Shown: positions 51,442 to 61,496 of the stretch, piece after piece
How positions within the stretch are numbered: the first letter of the stretch is position 1
Layout: the number at the start of each line of letters is the position of its first letter
Assembly: GCA_964036045.1 (NCBI GenBank)
Contig: OZ038387.1
Coordinates: 58,250,427-58,314,426, forward strand
Origin: Eutreptiella sp. 'Long Island Sound 2002'
Taxonomy: Eukaryota; Euglenozoa; Euglenophyceae; Eutreptiales; Eutreptiaceae
DNA length: 64,000 nt
Direction of reading: 5' to 3'
Translations under genes and position numbers: made by a program
Notes under the pieces: model-generated
Databases searched by the model: none
The model's input: the letters and a program-made list of their open reading frames with translations, nothing else
What the model was told of the DNA's origin: nothing

Positions 51442-54400
51442 CTCCAGGAGGACACGACGGGCGATGCCCTGTGGCTCCTCTCGTGGAACCTGCGCAACGG
51501 CCTCGTGCCGCCAGACCGGTCCCTCCGGGACACACTCCGGCGGCGCAGGGGGCCGGCGGCCTGCACCGACAAGGAGCACCTCATCACCGGCATGCTGCCC
51601 CAGGAGGGGGGCTTTGCCATCATGCTCCAGGAAACGGGGATCGCCACCAGGGCGCAGGAGATGCACGTGGCCGCGGCGCTCCGGGACAAGGGGTACACCG
51701 CCTACTTCAGCAGCCGGCTGGCGGAGACGGGGGCCACCTCCACCTCGAGAGGGGGGGGCCTCCTCACCGCGGTCAGCAGCAAGTACGTGGCGGAGCACGA
51801 GGTGCTCAGCTTCACGGAAATTGTCCCCGGGAAAGCCGCGGCCCTGGAGATCCGCACGGACGGGGGAGGCCTCACCCTCATCAACGTCCACGGACCGCAA
51901 GCAGGTTGCTCCCCGTGGGCGGGACGGGCGGCGTTCTGGGCCGACATACAAATGTATGCCACGGCACGCAGCCTCGGCGGGAGACACCCGGTGATCATCG
52001 CCGGTGACACCAACATCTACATGGATGTCCCCGCCAACCCGGCCACGGAGCATTTCCGAGCGGGCTGGGAAGCCTGCGGCTTCCGAAGAGCCGCGGCGGG
52101 CGGAAAGGAGGACATGACCCCCACGCTCCACCCGTCCCAGCACAGGGTGGACACTTTCCTGGTCAACGAGCCCCTCCTGCCGTGGTCCCTGCGGGAGAGC
52201 GTCTGGGCTCGCGGCATGGCACACCCCCAGGTGGTCGGCTCGGACCACCTCCCGGTCCGCCTGGCCCTGCCGGGCCTCCTCAGCGCAGCGGGGCACGCGG
52301 CGATGCCCACCCCCTACAGCCACACGGAAGGCCGCCTCCTCCCGTACGACGCCGAGGCCGCGCCCGTCCAACACTGCCTGTGGGCGGCGCTCACCGCCGC
52401 GCAGGATGAACCCTCACTGGCGCCCTGGCTGGGTCCCGCAGAGCAGCACGACTACGGGTCCATGCCCGCGGCTGCGGTGGACAAGGTGTTCGAACACCTC
52501 CACGCGACGCATGACGCCCTGGCGCGCGTGGTGGGACGCCGGCAGCCGTCTCCGGCGGGAACGGACCCGGCGGAGGGGGACCCCCCGGAGAGCGGAAAGC
52601 AGCTCCAGGCAGCGGTCCTCCGCTATGACACCCTGGCAGCGCGCGCCCCGGCAGCGTACCAGGCGGACGCGGCCAGGCATGGCATCCGGTCCGAGGCGGC
52701 GCTCCGGCTCACGGAGGAACTGCAGAGTGTGTCGCCCGGGTTCCGCCCGACCACGCAGGGCCAGCTGCAGGAGGAGCTGGAGAGGCAAGCAGCCGCCCTC
52801 GAGGAGGACATTCGCCAGCTCCGCGCCCTCCTGGCGGCAGACCGCAAGCGCGCCATCAAGGAATTCTGGCGCCGCCACGCCCCCGACATCGCCCAGCGGT
52901 GGAAAGCCGTGCGGGGAGCCATAGAGGTAGAGGCCCCAGGCCCGTCAGGCCTCTGGAACGTGCGGGTTCCCAACACCCAAACGCTCCTCACGGAGGCCCA
53001 CGACGTGATGTTCGCAGTTCGCGCCTTCTGGCGAGAACTGTATGACAAACGCCCGGTGGACCTCCCGGGTTTCCAGGCGGTCCTCGGCCGCCACGTCCCC
53101 CGGGTCCCTGAGGGAGCCTGGACACAGGTCCAGCAGTACTCCATGCAGGACCTGAAGTCCGCCCTGGACAAGGCCGATGGCAAGGCCCCAGGCCCCAACC
53201 ACGTGGAGGCCCGCTTCATCAAGGCCCTCCCGGCACCCGTCCAGTGGCTCCTGATACACTCCTACCGGGCCATCCTCCGCGGCGCCCCGCCACCGATGCA
53301 CTGGAGGGACGCGCACATCTGGCTCAGCCCCAAGGTACCGGGCTCTGCCAGACTGGACGACTACAGGCCCATAGCCCTGGGCCAGCTGGACATGAAGCTG
53401 CTCACGGGCCCCCTCACCCAGCGCATCACGGAGGTGCTCACACGGCACGGGGTGGTCAGCGACTGGCAGCAGGGGGCCCTCCCTGGCTCCAACACAGGCC
53501 CCCCGCTGTTCATGGCGCAGCGGCAGCTCCAGCGGGGAAGGCCCAACTACGTCTTCTCCTTCGACGCCCGCAAGGCCTTCGACACCGCCCCACACGGCGC
53601 CCTCCACCTCATCCTGCGCCACCTCTCCGTGCCGCCGGACGTCATTGACCTCCTGCTCTTCCTCCACACGTGCGCCAGGCTGCGCATCGTCACAGCACAC
53701 GGGCTAACGCAGCCCGTCTACATGCTACGCGGCGTCCGGCAGGGCAACCCCGAGAGCCCCCTGCTGTACGCGCTCCTCCTGGAGCCTCTACTCAGGGCAC
53801 AGGGGCACCGCCTGCGCCCGCCGGGAGGAGCCGAGCACGGCCTCATCCAGGCCTATATCGACGATTTGCTGGTGGTGGCCCACACGCTGCAGCACTTCGT
53901 CGAGGGCGTGGAGGCGGTGGCCGCGTACCTGGGGATGATGGGCATGGAGCTCAACCCCCGCAAGTGCGCCATGGCCACCACGGAGGGGGTCCCGGGCCTG
54001 CAGCTACGCCTCTGCCCCCACCTGGAAAACCCGTGGTACTGGGTACCAGCGGCGGACTCCGTCCCCTACCTGGGACTCCAGCTGCAGCCGGACGGGGAGT
54101 TCTCCCTGCAGCGCAAGCACCGGCTACGCCTGGCGGCAGTGCACCACTGGTGCCTTAACACCCTCGCCCCACCGAAAGTGGTGCAGGACGTCATCCTGGC
54201 GATCCTCGGAGGGGTGACGCAGTACGTCGCCCCTTTCATCGCCGACGACTCCGACACTGCACGCCACCTGGACCACATCACGGTCCAGGTCGCGAAGGAC
54301 AGGGCACGATACGCCTTCGACGCCTCGCGGGACAGCCTGCAGGATGACCGGACCCTGGGGCTTACGCGGGTGCCCACGCGGTGCCAGCAGGCAGCGGTGG

Positions 54401-57400
54401 CCCTCGTGGGTACACTCGTCCGCCACCGCGCAACCTCCGTGCGCGCGGAGGTCACCAAGATGTTCTGGGAGATAGCCGGCGCGCACGGAATATGCCCTGA
54501 GGTGCACTACCCCGTCCCGGAGTTCGCAACTCTGGCGGGAGGCGACTGGGTCCAGCGCATACCCCGGGCCCTGGCCGCCCTGGGAGTGGGGATGTACAAC
54601 CCCATCGAGTGCCCCAGGGCGGCTCATGTCCAACTACAGTCCCCGCCGGGCAAAATCGTCACGCTGCGCACCGCCAAGCTGCGACACCGCGACACGTGCC
54701 GCCTGACGGTGCCACACGCAACGCCGTGGCATGGGCACCACGGGCCACGCCACCCCTTCCCCGACAACGACGATCCGTGGCCGACGGCGGTGCGGGAGTG
54801 CCTCGACCAATGCGCCGATGAACACCTCCATTATTGCCGCCATGAGCAAGGGCCCACCAACCACCCCGGGTGGCGCGATGCCCTGGCCCACCTCTTCCAC
54901 ACCACCGGCACTAGGGACCCCCGCCTGAGACTCGTCCACCCCACGAGGGCTAAGCAGGACGCCCACACCGGCCCACGGGTGACCCCAGACGGCCTGCACC
55001 TCCACGTCGGGGGCTACCGCCGCCGGAACGGCCTGTCCCCCCCCACGCGGGGGGCGGCGTACCACCCGCCGGCGGCCCTCATGTACATCCTCCGCGACGT
55101 ACTCGCGGAAAGCGAGCACCAAGAGCCCAACGCGGACGTGGCGTGGCCAGAGCCCTTACGCCCCCGGCCCCACGCGCCGATGCCGTTGTGGCTGGTGACC
55201 ACAGACGACCAGTGCACCCAAGCGGCGGGACAAGCGCAGCTCCGGGCCGAGTGGGTGATAGTGCAAGTGGGGGCAGGCCAGCCCGAACTCCGTGGACTCC
55301 CCCGTGGCACCGCCCTACTGGTGGCTACGGGGGTGCCGCACGACCCACACATGGCGGTGCACGCACTGGAGGACCGTCCGGAGGACACAGGACACTTGGT
55401 GGTACACCAGCGCGGAGGCCCGGCGTGGCTCAAGGAACATGTGACGGCGCTACGGTCCTGGGCAAGCACGGTCGCCGGAGCGGAGATCCGGCTGCACGAC
55501 CACCCGGCGATCAGCCCAGGCGACACCAGGGCGCTGAGCATGGACCAACTGACCCACAGCCACCCCGACGTCCGGTGGCACTCCACCGACCTCAACGCGG
55601 GGTGGCTCAGCCCCACCGGATACTACTGGATCCCGGAGGCCTGGGGACACACCTCCTCTGACGCATCCGGAGGCGGACCCTGCAAACACGCCACCAGCGT
55701 CGCTCTCGCCGCCGACCTCACCCGCACGTGGGCGGTGGCCATCTCGGGCACGGTGCCTGACGGAGAGGGGGTGGCCGCCTCCCTCCCCCTACATTACGGT
55801 GCACACAGACCATGGGTCCACACGGTGGACGCCGAGGTCATCCTCCACCTCCTACGGCACGCAGATCGCGAGCGAACCACGGGGGTCCCCGCGGGCGCAG
55901 CGAAGGTGGTCAACCAGATGCCCCTGAGGTGGCTCCGGGACGGCCTGTGCGCGCGGGGGCAACACGCCGGGCACCCGTTCTGGTACGTCCGAGCCACCTC
56001 GCACCACAGTGACGCCCTACTGCACAAGGCGGACTGGGCGGCGTCCCAGGACACCGTCTTGCAGAACACGCCCCCGGACCCTGGCCACGCCCAACTCATC
56101 GTCGCCGGCCGTGACGGCCATCTCGATCTACGGCCCCCCACGATGCGGGTGCTCGGCGAGGTCGCACAACGGGCGCAGACGGACCATGCGCTGACGCACC
56201 GGGGACACACACCTCTGGGCGCGGCCCACGCCACGGCCTACGTCCACGCCCGGGACCTCACCGCGGCGGCCACCAACCGCCGGGCGCTGCGGGCCCGAGA
56301 CGGCCACACGCCGGTGCAGCGCAGGCTCCGCGTCCGGAAGGAGCGGCTCTCCGGCGTCGCCATCGTCCCGCAGCCGTGCCTTTTCTGCGGCGGCCCGGAA
56401 GAGACCCCGGTGCACATGCACGTGGGCTGCACCCACTCGCGGCTCCTCTGGCCCCACTACCGCCAGGCGGTGCACGAGGCGGCCCGCCACCTCCCACCTG
56501 GGGACAAGGCCCTGTGGGTGGCCTCGTGGCGCTCCGCAGGCGCCACGTGGACGGAGGTGTTCTGCTCCGGACTGGTGCCCGAGGACGCGGAGGCGCAGCT
56601 CCGCGCCATAACCCGATACGACCCGCCGGGAGGGACCTCGGTGGACGACTTCTTCCACCACATGCTCCGGCTGGGGGACTTCGCGTGGGAGCTTCGCAAC
56701 CACCGGCTGGAGCAACTCCTCCACGACCCCCTAAGCGCGGCGGCCCGGGCGCACCGGTGGCTCACTGCGGCGGAGGGCGACCACCCTCCCCCTCCCCCGC
56801 GCCCTGACAAGGACTTCGTAGCCTCCCTCCGTGTTGTGAATGGCACCCTGGAGTGCCCACTCCAAGAGGGCCCCCACCCGTATCAGGACCTGCCGGGGGG
56901 GTTCTCGAGGCACCTGCAAGACGCCCTTTTCCCACCGTGGATCATCGGGCGCGGCTCCATGACCGCATGGGAGGCGCGCATCGTGGGAGAGGAGTGGGCG
57001 CGGGAGTGGGACCGGTGGTGCGCCGCCACGCGCGCCCCGGAGACCCCTGCGCAACGATACGCCGCCATCCCGCTCCGGGGGTGGGGGCCGGACACCCGGC
57101 CGAGACCCACCATGGTCCGAGGGGCGGGACCTGACCACCCGTGGGACGCGGCGACAGGGGAATGGCTGCAGGCGGCCCCGGGGCCGCAAACGGGATGGAC
57201 TGGGGACGTATCCTCACTCGTCAGGACGCCCGTCCCGCCCCGCATCGTCCTTCACACCGCCAACGTGCTCCGGGCCACGGAGATACGCACGTGGGGACAC
57301 GCTGCGGCCACCGTCCGGTGGCAACCCCCAGAGGACGGGGCCACCCAACTCACCGTGGCGCACTTCAAGGCGGGGGGGCCGGTATACGACGACGCCCTGT

Positions 57401-58137
57401 CCCGGCTGGGCGACACCCAGGGGCCCTTACTCCTCATACTCCCCACCGGTATCGCAGCCGCGCTGCGCCAGGAACTGGACGGCTGCGAAGGGCTGCGAGT
57501 GGGGTGGGAAGCGGTCGCGGACGGCACCCTACTGGCCCTCCTCCACAGGGACACCGCGAACGGGTGCCAATGGGACGCGCTGACGCCCCACCTCACCGGG
57601 CGCCACGTGTACATGGCGAGCCCCCCCCAGGGGCACCCCCGCCCGTCGTGGGACGACCTCATCGCCGCCTTCCACGACCACGGGATCCTCCCCGGCGACA
57701 CGTGGCAGGAGGTCCAGCGGAAGACGCTTGGCAAGGACTACCGGCGCCGCCTCCGCGCCCGCTTGCTGGAGATCCGGGACCCCCTCCGACAGAGGTGGGA
57801 CGACCTCTGGCTCCGCCATCTCGACCCTTGGTCGCCGCCCTCCCACCTCCCGCACACCTGCCGACTCTGCGGAGAGTGTGACACGGTGTCCTCCGCAGCA
57901 GCGACAGGCGCCAACAGGTGCGAGCGGTGCACCCAGGTAGCCGCGTGCCCCTGGCCCGAACCTCCCGCAGGTCCGCGCAGGCGCACAGAGGAGGAGGCCT
58001 TGCGCCGGCGCATCGAGGGGGCACACACCCCCTCACACGAACAGGCGGGCCCCGCGGGCGCTGCCCTTCTATGGATCCACGTGCACCTGCGGGACCCCAC
58101 ATCCATTGCGCACCTGTCGCACGTGTTCGCCCCCTAG
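51442..58137 (+). CDS. giant LINE ORF2: AP endonuclease, reverse transcriptase, RNase H, zinc knuckle, long C-terminus
   Basis: 2,231 residues to TAG at 58135-58137. Endonuclease: LSWNL, MLQETGIA, NVHGPQ, IIAGDTNIY, HRVDTFLV and VGSDHLPV, complete. RT: WLSPKVPGSARLDDYRPIAL, FSFDARKAFDTAPHG, LRGVRQGNPESPLLYAL and QAYIDDLLVVA (YIDD 53854-53865), then PYLGLQL. RNase H: SSDASGGGP, HTVDAEVIL and VRATSHHSDALLHKADWAA. Zinc knuckle: CLFCGGPEETPVHMHVGC. About 560 further residues have no recognised domain and close with a Cys cluster (CRLCGEC...CERC). The enzyme nicks the target and copies its RNA at the break; RNase H removes the template. APE plus RNase H excludes R2-type and most L1-type elements; the clade is not determined. 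Confidence 0.93.
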   Translation, partial: LQEDTTGDALWLLSWNLRNGLVPPDRSLRDTLRRRRGPAACTDKEHLITGMLPQEGGFAIMLQETGIATRAQEMHVAAALRDKGYTAYFSSRLAETGATSTSRGGGLLTAVSSKYVAEHEVLSFTEIVPGKAAALEIRTDGGGLTLINVHGPQAGCSPWAGRAAFWADIQMYATARSLGGRHPVIIAGDTNIYMDVPANPATEHFRAGWEACGFRRAAAGGKEDMTPTLHPSQHRVDTFLVNEPLLPWSLRESVWARGMAHPQVVGSDHLPVRLALPGLLSAAGHAAMPTPYSHTEGRLLPYDAEAAPVQHCLWAALTAAQDEPSLAPWLGPAEQHDYGSMPAAAVDKVFEHLHATHDALARVVGRRQPSPAGTDPAEGDPPESGKQLQAAVLRYDTLAARAPAAYQADAARHGIRSEAALRLTEELQSVSPGFRPTTQGQLQEELERQAAALEEDIRQLRALLAADRKRAIKEFWRRHAPDIAQRWKAVRGAIEVEAPGPSGLWNVRVPNTQTLLTEAHDVMFAVRAFWRELYDKRPVDLPGFQAVLGRHVPRVPEGAWTQVQQYSMQDLKSALDKADGKAPGPNHVEARFIKALPAPVQWLLIHSYRAILRGAPPPMHWRDAHIWLSPKVPGSARLDDYRPIALGQLDMKLLTGPLTQRITEVLTRHGVVSDWQQGALPGSNTGPPLFMAQRQLQRGRPNYVFSFDARKAFDTAPHGALHLILRHLSVPPDVIDLLLFLHTCARLRIVTAHGLTQPVYMLRGVRQGNPESPLLYALLLEPLLRAQGHRLRPPGGAEHGLIQAYIDDLLVVAHTLQHFVEGVEAVAAYLGMMGMELNPRKCAMATTEGVPGLQLRLCPHLENPWYWVPAADSVPYLGLQLQPDGEFSLQRKHRLRLAAVHHWCLNTLAPPKVVQDVILAILGGVTQYVAPFIADDSDTARHLDHITVQVAKDRARYAFDASRDSLQDDRTLGLTRVPTRCQQAAVALVGTLVRHRATSVRAEVTKMFWEIAGAHGICPEVHYPVPEFATLAGGDWVQRIPRALAALGVGMYNPIECPRAAHVQLQSPPGKIVTLRTAKLRHRDTCRLTVPHATPWHGHHGPRHPFPDNDDPWPTAVRECLDQCADEHLHYCRHEQGPTNHPGWRDALAHLFHTTGTRDPRLRLVHPTRAKQDAHTGPRVTPDGLHLHVGGYRRRNGLSPPTRGAAYHPPAALMYILRDVLAESEHQEPNADVAWPEPLRPRPHAPMPLWLVTTDDQCTQAAGQAQLRAEWVIVQVGAGQPELRGLPRGTALLVATGVPHDPHMAVHALEDRPEDTGHLVVHQRGGPAWLKEHVTALRSWASTVAGAEIRLHDHPAISPGDTRALSMDQLTHSHPDVRWHSTDLNAGWLSPTGYYWIPEAWGHTSSDASGGGPCKHATSVALAADLTRTWAVAISGTVPDGEGVAASLPLHYGAHRPWVHTVDAEVILHLLRHADRERTTGVPAGAAKVVNQMPLRWLRDGLCARGQHAGHPFWYVRATSHHSDALLHKADWAASQDTVLQNTPPDPGHAQLIVAGRDGHLDLRPPTMRVLGEVAQRAQTDHALTHRGHTPLGAAHATAYVHARDLTAAATNRRALRARDGHTPVQRRLRVRKERLSGVAIVPQPCLFCGGPEETPVHMHVGCTHSRLLWPHYRQAVHEAARHLPPGDKALWVASWRSAGATWTEVFCSGLVPEDAEAQLRAITRYDPPGGTSVDDFFHHMLRLGDFAWELRNHRLEQLLHDPLSAAARAHRWLTAAEGDHPPPPPRPDKDFVASLRVVNGTLECPLQEGPHPYQDLPGGFSRHLQDALFPPWIIGRGSMTAWEARIVGEEWAREWDRWCAATRAPETPAQRYAAIPLRGWGPDTRPRPTMVRGAGPDHPWDAATGEWLQAAPGPQTGWTGDVSSLVRTPVPPRIVLHTANVLRATEIRTWGHAAATVRWQPPEDGATQLTVAHFKAGGPVYDDALSRLGDTQGPLLLILPTGIAAALRQELDGCEGLRVGWEAVADGTLLALLHRDTANGCQWDALTPHLTGRHVYMASPPQGHPRPSWDDLIAAFHDHGILPGDTWQEVQRKTLGKDYRRRLRARLLEIRDPLRQRWDDLWLRHLDPWSPPSHLPHTCRLCGECDTVSSAAATGANRCERCTQVAACPWPEPPAGPRRRTEEEALRRRIEGAHTPSHEQAGPAGAALLWIHVHLRDPTSIAHLSHVFAP

Positions 58138-58176
58138 CCCCCACCCGCCGCCGCCCTTTGCAGAGCCCGCAGCACC

Positions 58177-59412
58177 ATGCCACGCCGACGGGGGGATGGG
58201 CCGGGGCACGCCAGGGCCCGCCGCAGAGCGCAGGAGGCGGCCGTCCGGGGCCTGGTGGCGGACGCGGTGGCGGAGGCAAAAGGAGCGCACGCTGCCGCAC
58301 GGTGCGACCTGGAGGGCAGTGCGAGGGCCTTCCTCAACGAGACCGCCCTCCCGGCCGTCCGCGCCCTGAACGGAGCGGGAGCCCCTACGTTGCTCCCGGC
58401 AATGCACCGGATCGTGAACGCCGTCCGGCCGGGGCTCATCAGCCCGGAAGCGGCCCTCTACGGGCACTGGATGGAGTGGCGCGAGTCCAATCGGTCGGGC
58501 CGGCCCCTGTCCATGGGGGACGCCCTCCGGCTGACGGGAGCGGGGTCTGCCATGTCCCTCCGCAGTAGCGCCCCAGCCCTGCTGCACGCCCTCAGGACGC
58601 GCTACCCCGGGGACGCGGCCCCGTACCTGAACCAGGCGCGGGCCACGTACCCGGGGGGAGTGTCCGAGCTGGATGCGGCGCTCCACCTTCTACACCCGCC
58701 GGACGAGGACCTGGAGGTGGGCGAGGTCACGGTGTTCGTGGAAGGCGCGGACGAGGCGTCCGCCCGCCCCCGGCCGACCAACCCGGTGTATGACGCTACC
58801 GGGCCTACCCCCCCGTACGCCGTCGTCTACGAGGCGTTCCCCAGGGAGCCCACTTGGTGCCCCGCCCTCCCACCGGCGACGCACGCGCCCCGCGGCTGGG
58901 CTAACCCAGACCTGTCCCCCCCCCTCTCCAGGACCAGGGGTGCCCACCACAGGGGGCAGGTCCTCTGGCAAGAGTGCCCTGGCACCCCCCTCCTCCTCCT
59001 CGTCGTCGCGTCCCGCGGGGGCTCGGGGCGGATCCTGGGGATCACCCCCACCCACCTCTATGGGGCCACACCTATACCCCGCCCCCCCCTCCCGGCGCCC
59101 GCGGCGCGGGACGGAGTACACACCTTCCTGCGCACACAGGAGGTCACCGCCGTTACGGGGGTCCATCTGGTGCGGCTGCCCCCGGCACCGCTCGACGACC
59201 CCCGGGGGCCCAGGGCCCTGAGCCCCGTCCCAGACTGGGAGCTGTGGCGCGACGCGTGGGCCGCGTGGCTCCCCCGCCTCCCCTCCCAATGCCGGTGGAT
59301 GGCCGCGGACCCCCGGCCGTGCGGGGCTGACGCCACAGCCGGCCCCCCACCCCCTCCCCCCCCCCCCCCCCCCGCAGAGCACCACACGGCACTGCCCACG
59401 GCACGGCACTGA
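58177..59412 (+). CDS. giant LINE ORF3, unknown 411-residue protein
   Basis: Starts ACCATGC 39 bp after the ORF2 stop. The N-terminus is basic and Arg-rich (MPRRRGDGPGHARARRRAQE), followed by an Ala-rich helical part, a Pro-rich middle and a Trp-containing end (WELWRDAWAAWLPRLPSQC). The last 30 residues include a run of ten Pro coded by a C-run (59345-59372), which may vary in length. No catalytic motif or known domain. The basic start suggests nucleic-acid binding. Its stop overlaps the ORF4 start as TGATG. Confidence 0.65.
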   Translation: MPRRRGDGPGHARARRRAQEAAVRGLVADAVAEAKGAHAAARCDLEGSARAFLNETALPAVRALNGAGAPTLLPAMHRIVNAVRPGLISPEAALYGHWMEWRESNRSGRPLSMGDALRLTGAGSAMSLRSSAPALLHALRTRYPGDAAPYLNQARATYPGGVSELDAALHLLHPPDEDLEVGEVTVFVEGADEASARPRPTNPVYDATGPTPPYAVVYEAFPREPTWCPALPPATHAPRGWANPDLSPPLSRTRGAHHRGQVLWQECPGTPLLLLVVASRGGSGRILGITPTHLYGATPIPRPPLPAPAARDGVHTFLRTQEVTAVTGVHLVRLPPAPLDDPRGPRALSPVPDWELWRDAWAAWLPRLPSQCRWMAADPRPCGADATAGPPPPPPPPPPAEHHTALPTARH

Positions 59413-59414
59413 TG
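59410..59414 (+). promoter_or_regulatory. TGATG stop-start overlap of ORF3 and ORF4
   Basis: TGA (59410-59412) of ORF3 shares its A with ATG (59412-59414) of ORF4. Such overlaps drive termination-reinitiation in some viruses and LINEs (UAAUG in silkworm SART1). A second in-frame ATG at 59454 is an alternative start. Confidence 0.55.
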
Positions 59415-61496
59415 CACCAGGAGGTAGTGGGAAGGGCGCGCCTGCCACCACGCATGCCTACCAGAGTGACAGTAATGGCAGACTCCGATGGGTCCCTCGG
59501 GCGGGACGACCGCCACCACCGCCGGTCCCGCTCCCGCTCCCCCGTCTCCTCCCCAGAGTGGACGGGGGAGACCCTCGCGGAGCGCGAGGAGCGGAGGCTG
59601 GCGGAGGCGGCGGTGGTCGGACCGCCGCCGCCGGCCCGGGAACCTGGGCCAGCCGAGACGGCCGCCCCCGCCGCCCAAGCGGCCAGCCCCGCCGCCCCGC
59701 CCCGCCCTGACGCGCAGGAGGCGGAGACCGCGGCGAGCCACGCCGCGGCCCCGGCCGCGGCCCCCGGCACACCGCCGGCAAGGGGGGCAGCCCCGGCGCA
59801 GGAGCCGGACGCGTCGCCGGGGGCTGCCGCGGCCGCGCAGGAGAGCAAGCAGGGCGCAAGAGGGGTTGCGACGGGCCCTGCACGGGCCGTGGGCGCCTCG
59901 CCGACGGCCGCCGCGGCAGCAGCGAAGACCGAGAAGGATGTGCGAGAGTCTGCGACCGCGGCCACGGGCGCCTCGTCGGCGGCCACCGCGGCAGCGAAGG
60001 AGGGTGCGGAGGGCGCGAGAGGGGCTGCGGCCCCTGGCACGCCGCGCAAGCGGGGGAAGAACCCCGCACGGGCCGCGGACGCCTCGCCGGCGGCCGCCGC
60101 AGCAGCAGCAGTGGGCAGGGAGAGCGCGAAGTACCGCGCCCACGCCAACCCCGCCCACACCCACACCAGCCCCCCCAAGCCGTACCCCCCCAAGCCCTTC
60201 CCCCCGGGGCGGGAGCGGCACGACCGCCCCCCGAAGCGCGAGCGCTCACCGCCGGGCGTCACGCTGCCGCAACTGCAAAGGCAGCGGGACGCCCGGCGAG
60301 TGGTCCAGGAAGGGCGCAGCGGCGAGGGGGAGGGGAGCGGCGGACGGCGTGACAGGCAGGGGGCAGGGGAGGGGTCGGGGCACGGGAAGGGCGCGCGGGA
60401 GCGCGGGCAGGAGGCCCAGGTGCAGGGGACGGAGCGAGGGGTGGTGGGAGAGCGAGCGGGCCGGAGCGTGGTGGACGAGAGGCGGGACCCGCGACTCGGG
60501 CAGGGGGTCGGGGAGGGGCCAGGGCATGGGAAGGGTGTTCAGGGGCGCGGGCAGGGTACCCAGGCGCAGGGGGCTGGACAAGGGGGGATGGGAGAGCGAG
60601 CGGGCCGGGGTGTGGGGGACGAGAGGCGGGACCCGCGACATGGGCACGGGACCGGAAAGGGGCCCAAGGGCAAGGGCAAGGGCAAGGGCAAGGGCCCCAA
60701 GGGACAGGAGGGACGGGGCACGGGAGCCCAGGGGGGAGGGCGGGGCGAGGGGAGGGGGGCAGAGGGCGGGGCACCCCCGCAGCCGGAAGTGCAGCCGGTG
60801 AGGTGCATCCCCCCCGGCATCCAACAGATGCCGGCACACCACACCTACCACCACCACCACCACCACCACCACCACCTCTACAACATCGACCCTGACGCCG
60901 GCGAGCTCATCCCCCCCCAACCCCCACGGCACCAGCACCAGCAAGCCCCCCCCGCGCCGAGGGCGGAGCCGGCGCGGGTGGCCTCGGCGGAGGGGGGACG
61001 GGGCGTGGCATCGGCGCCGCAGGTGCAGGAGCAGCGAGGGGGGCCGGCACAGGGGGCGGAGGAGAGCCGGCCGTGGAACGTGGACTGGGGCGCAGTCCCG
61101 GACCCGCTGGGGGGGGGGACCCTCCCCCTGGTGGGGGAAGTGTACGGGTGGTTGTGCTGGGCCAACCAGGGGACCTCCAGGAGGTCGCGGAACCGGCCCT
61201 TCGATGCCGTGCTCCTCCGGAGGGACGGAGGACACCGAGAGGCACCCCCGGGGGGGTGGGCGGCACCAGAGGACCACGAGAGGGTCCTCAGGTCAGTGAT
61301 CCGGGCGGCGTGGCCCGACAGGGAGCCGACGTGGCCGGCCTTCCTGGAGGGGGGAGCGGTGCTCCGTATCACGGATGCGGACGCCAACAACTGGCTCCCC
61401 CGGGCTTTGCGTAGCGCCCTCGCCCACTGGCGCTACCGCCGGCACAACCCGCCGCCGCCGCAGCCCCAGCCCCCACACAAGCGGCGGCGCAAGTGA
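59412..61496 (+). CDS. giant LINE ORF4, repeat-rich basic protein of 694 residues
   Basis: It starts with a short Arg/Ser stretch (HHRRSRSRSPVSS) like SR proteins. Ala-rich repeats of about 30 residues follow (for example ASPTAAAAAAKTEKDVRES), then two about 45-residue Gly/Arg/Gln repeats ending ERAGR-x-V-x-DERRDPR, then a (KG)n run (60668-60697) and nine His (60848-60875). Only the last 110 residues look globular (VGEVYGWLCWANQGTSRRSR, AAPEDHERVLRSVIRAAWP), ending with KRRRK. The low-complexity, highly charged body suggests RNA binding or condensate formation; there is no sequence proof. Codon reading is consistent to TGA at 61494-61496. Confidence 0.65.
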   Translation: MHQEVVGRARLPPRMPTRVTVMADSDGSLGRDDRHHRRSRSRSPVSSPEWTGETLAEREERRLAEAAVVGPPPPAREPGPAETAAPAAQAASPAAPPRPDAQEAETAASHAAAPAAAPGTPPARGAAPAQEPDASPGAAAAAQESKQGARGVATGPARAVGASPTAAAAAAKTEKDVRESATAATGASSAATAAAKEGAEGARGAAAPGTPRKRGKNPARAADASPAAAAAAAVGRESAKYRAHANPAHTHTSPPKPYPPKPFPPGRERHDRPPKRERSPPGVTLPQLQRQRDARRVVQEGRSGEGEGSGGRRDRQGAGEGSGHGKGARERGQEAQVQGTERGVVGERAGRSVVDERRDPRLGQGVGEGPGHGKGVQGRGQGTQAQGAGQGGMGERAGRGVGDERRDPRHGHGTGKGPKGKGKGKGKGPKGQEGRGTGAQGGGRGEGRGAEGGAPPQPEVQPVRCIPPGIQQMPAHHTYHHHHHHHHHLYNIDPDAGELIPPQPPRHQHQQAPPAPRAEPARVASAEGGRGVASAPQVQEQRGGPAQGAEESRPWNVDWGAVPDPLGGGTLPLVGEVYGWLCWANQGTSRRSRNRPFDAVLLRRDGGHREAPPGGWAAPEDHERVLRSVIRAAWPDREPTWPAFLEGGAVLRITDADANNWLPRALRSALAHWRYRRHNPPPPQPQPPHKRRRK

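Noticed and set aside
59345-59372. C-run in ORF3 as a programmed frameshift site
   Set aside because: The frame is open on both sides in the same phase; the run simply codes for Pro and may be a sequencing-sensitive homopolymer.
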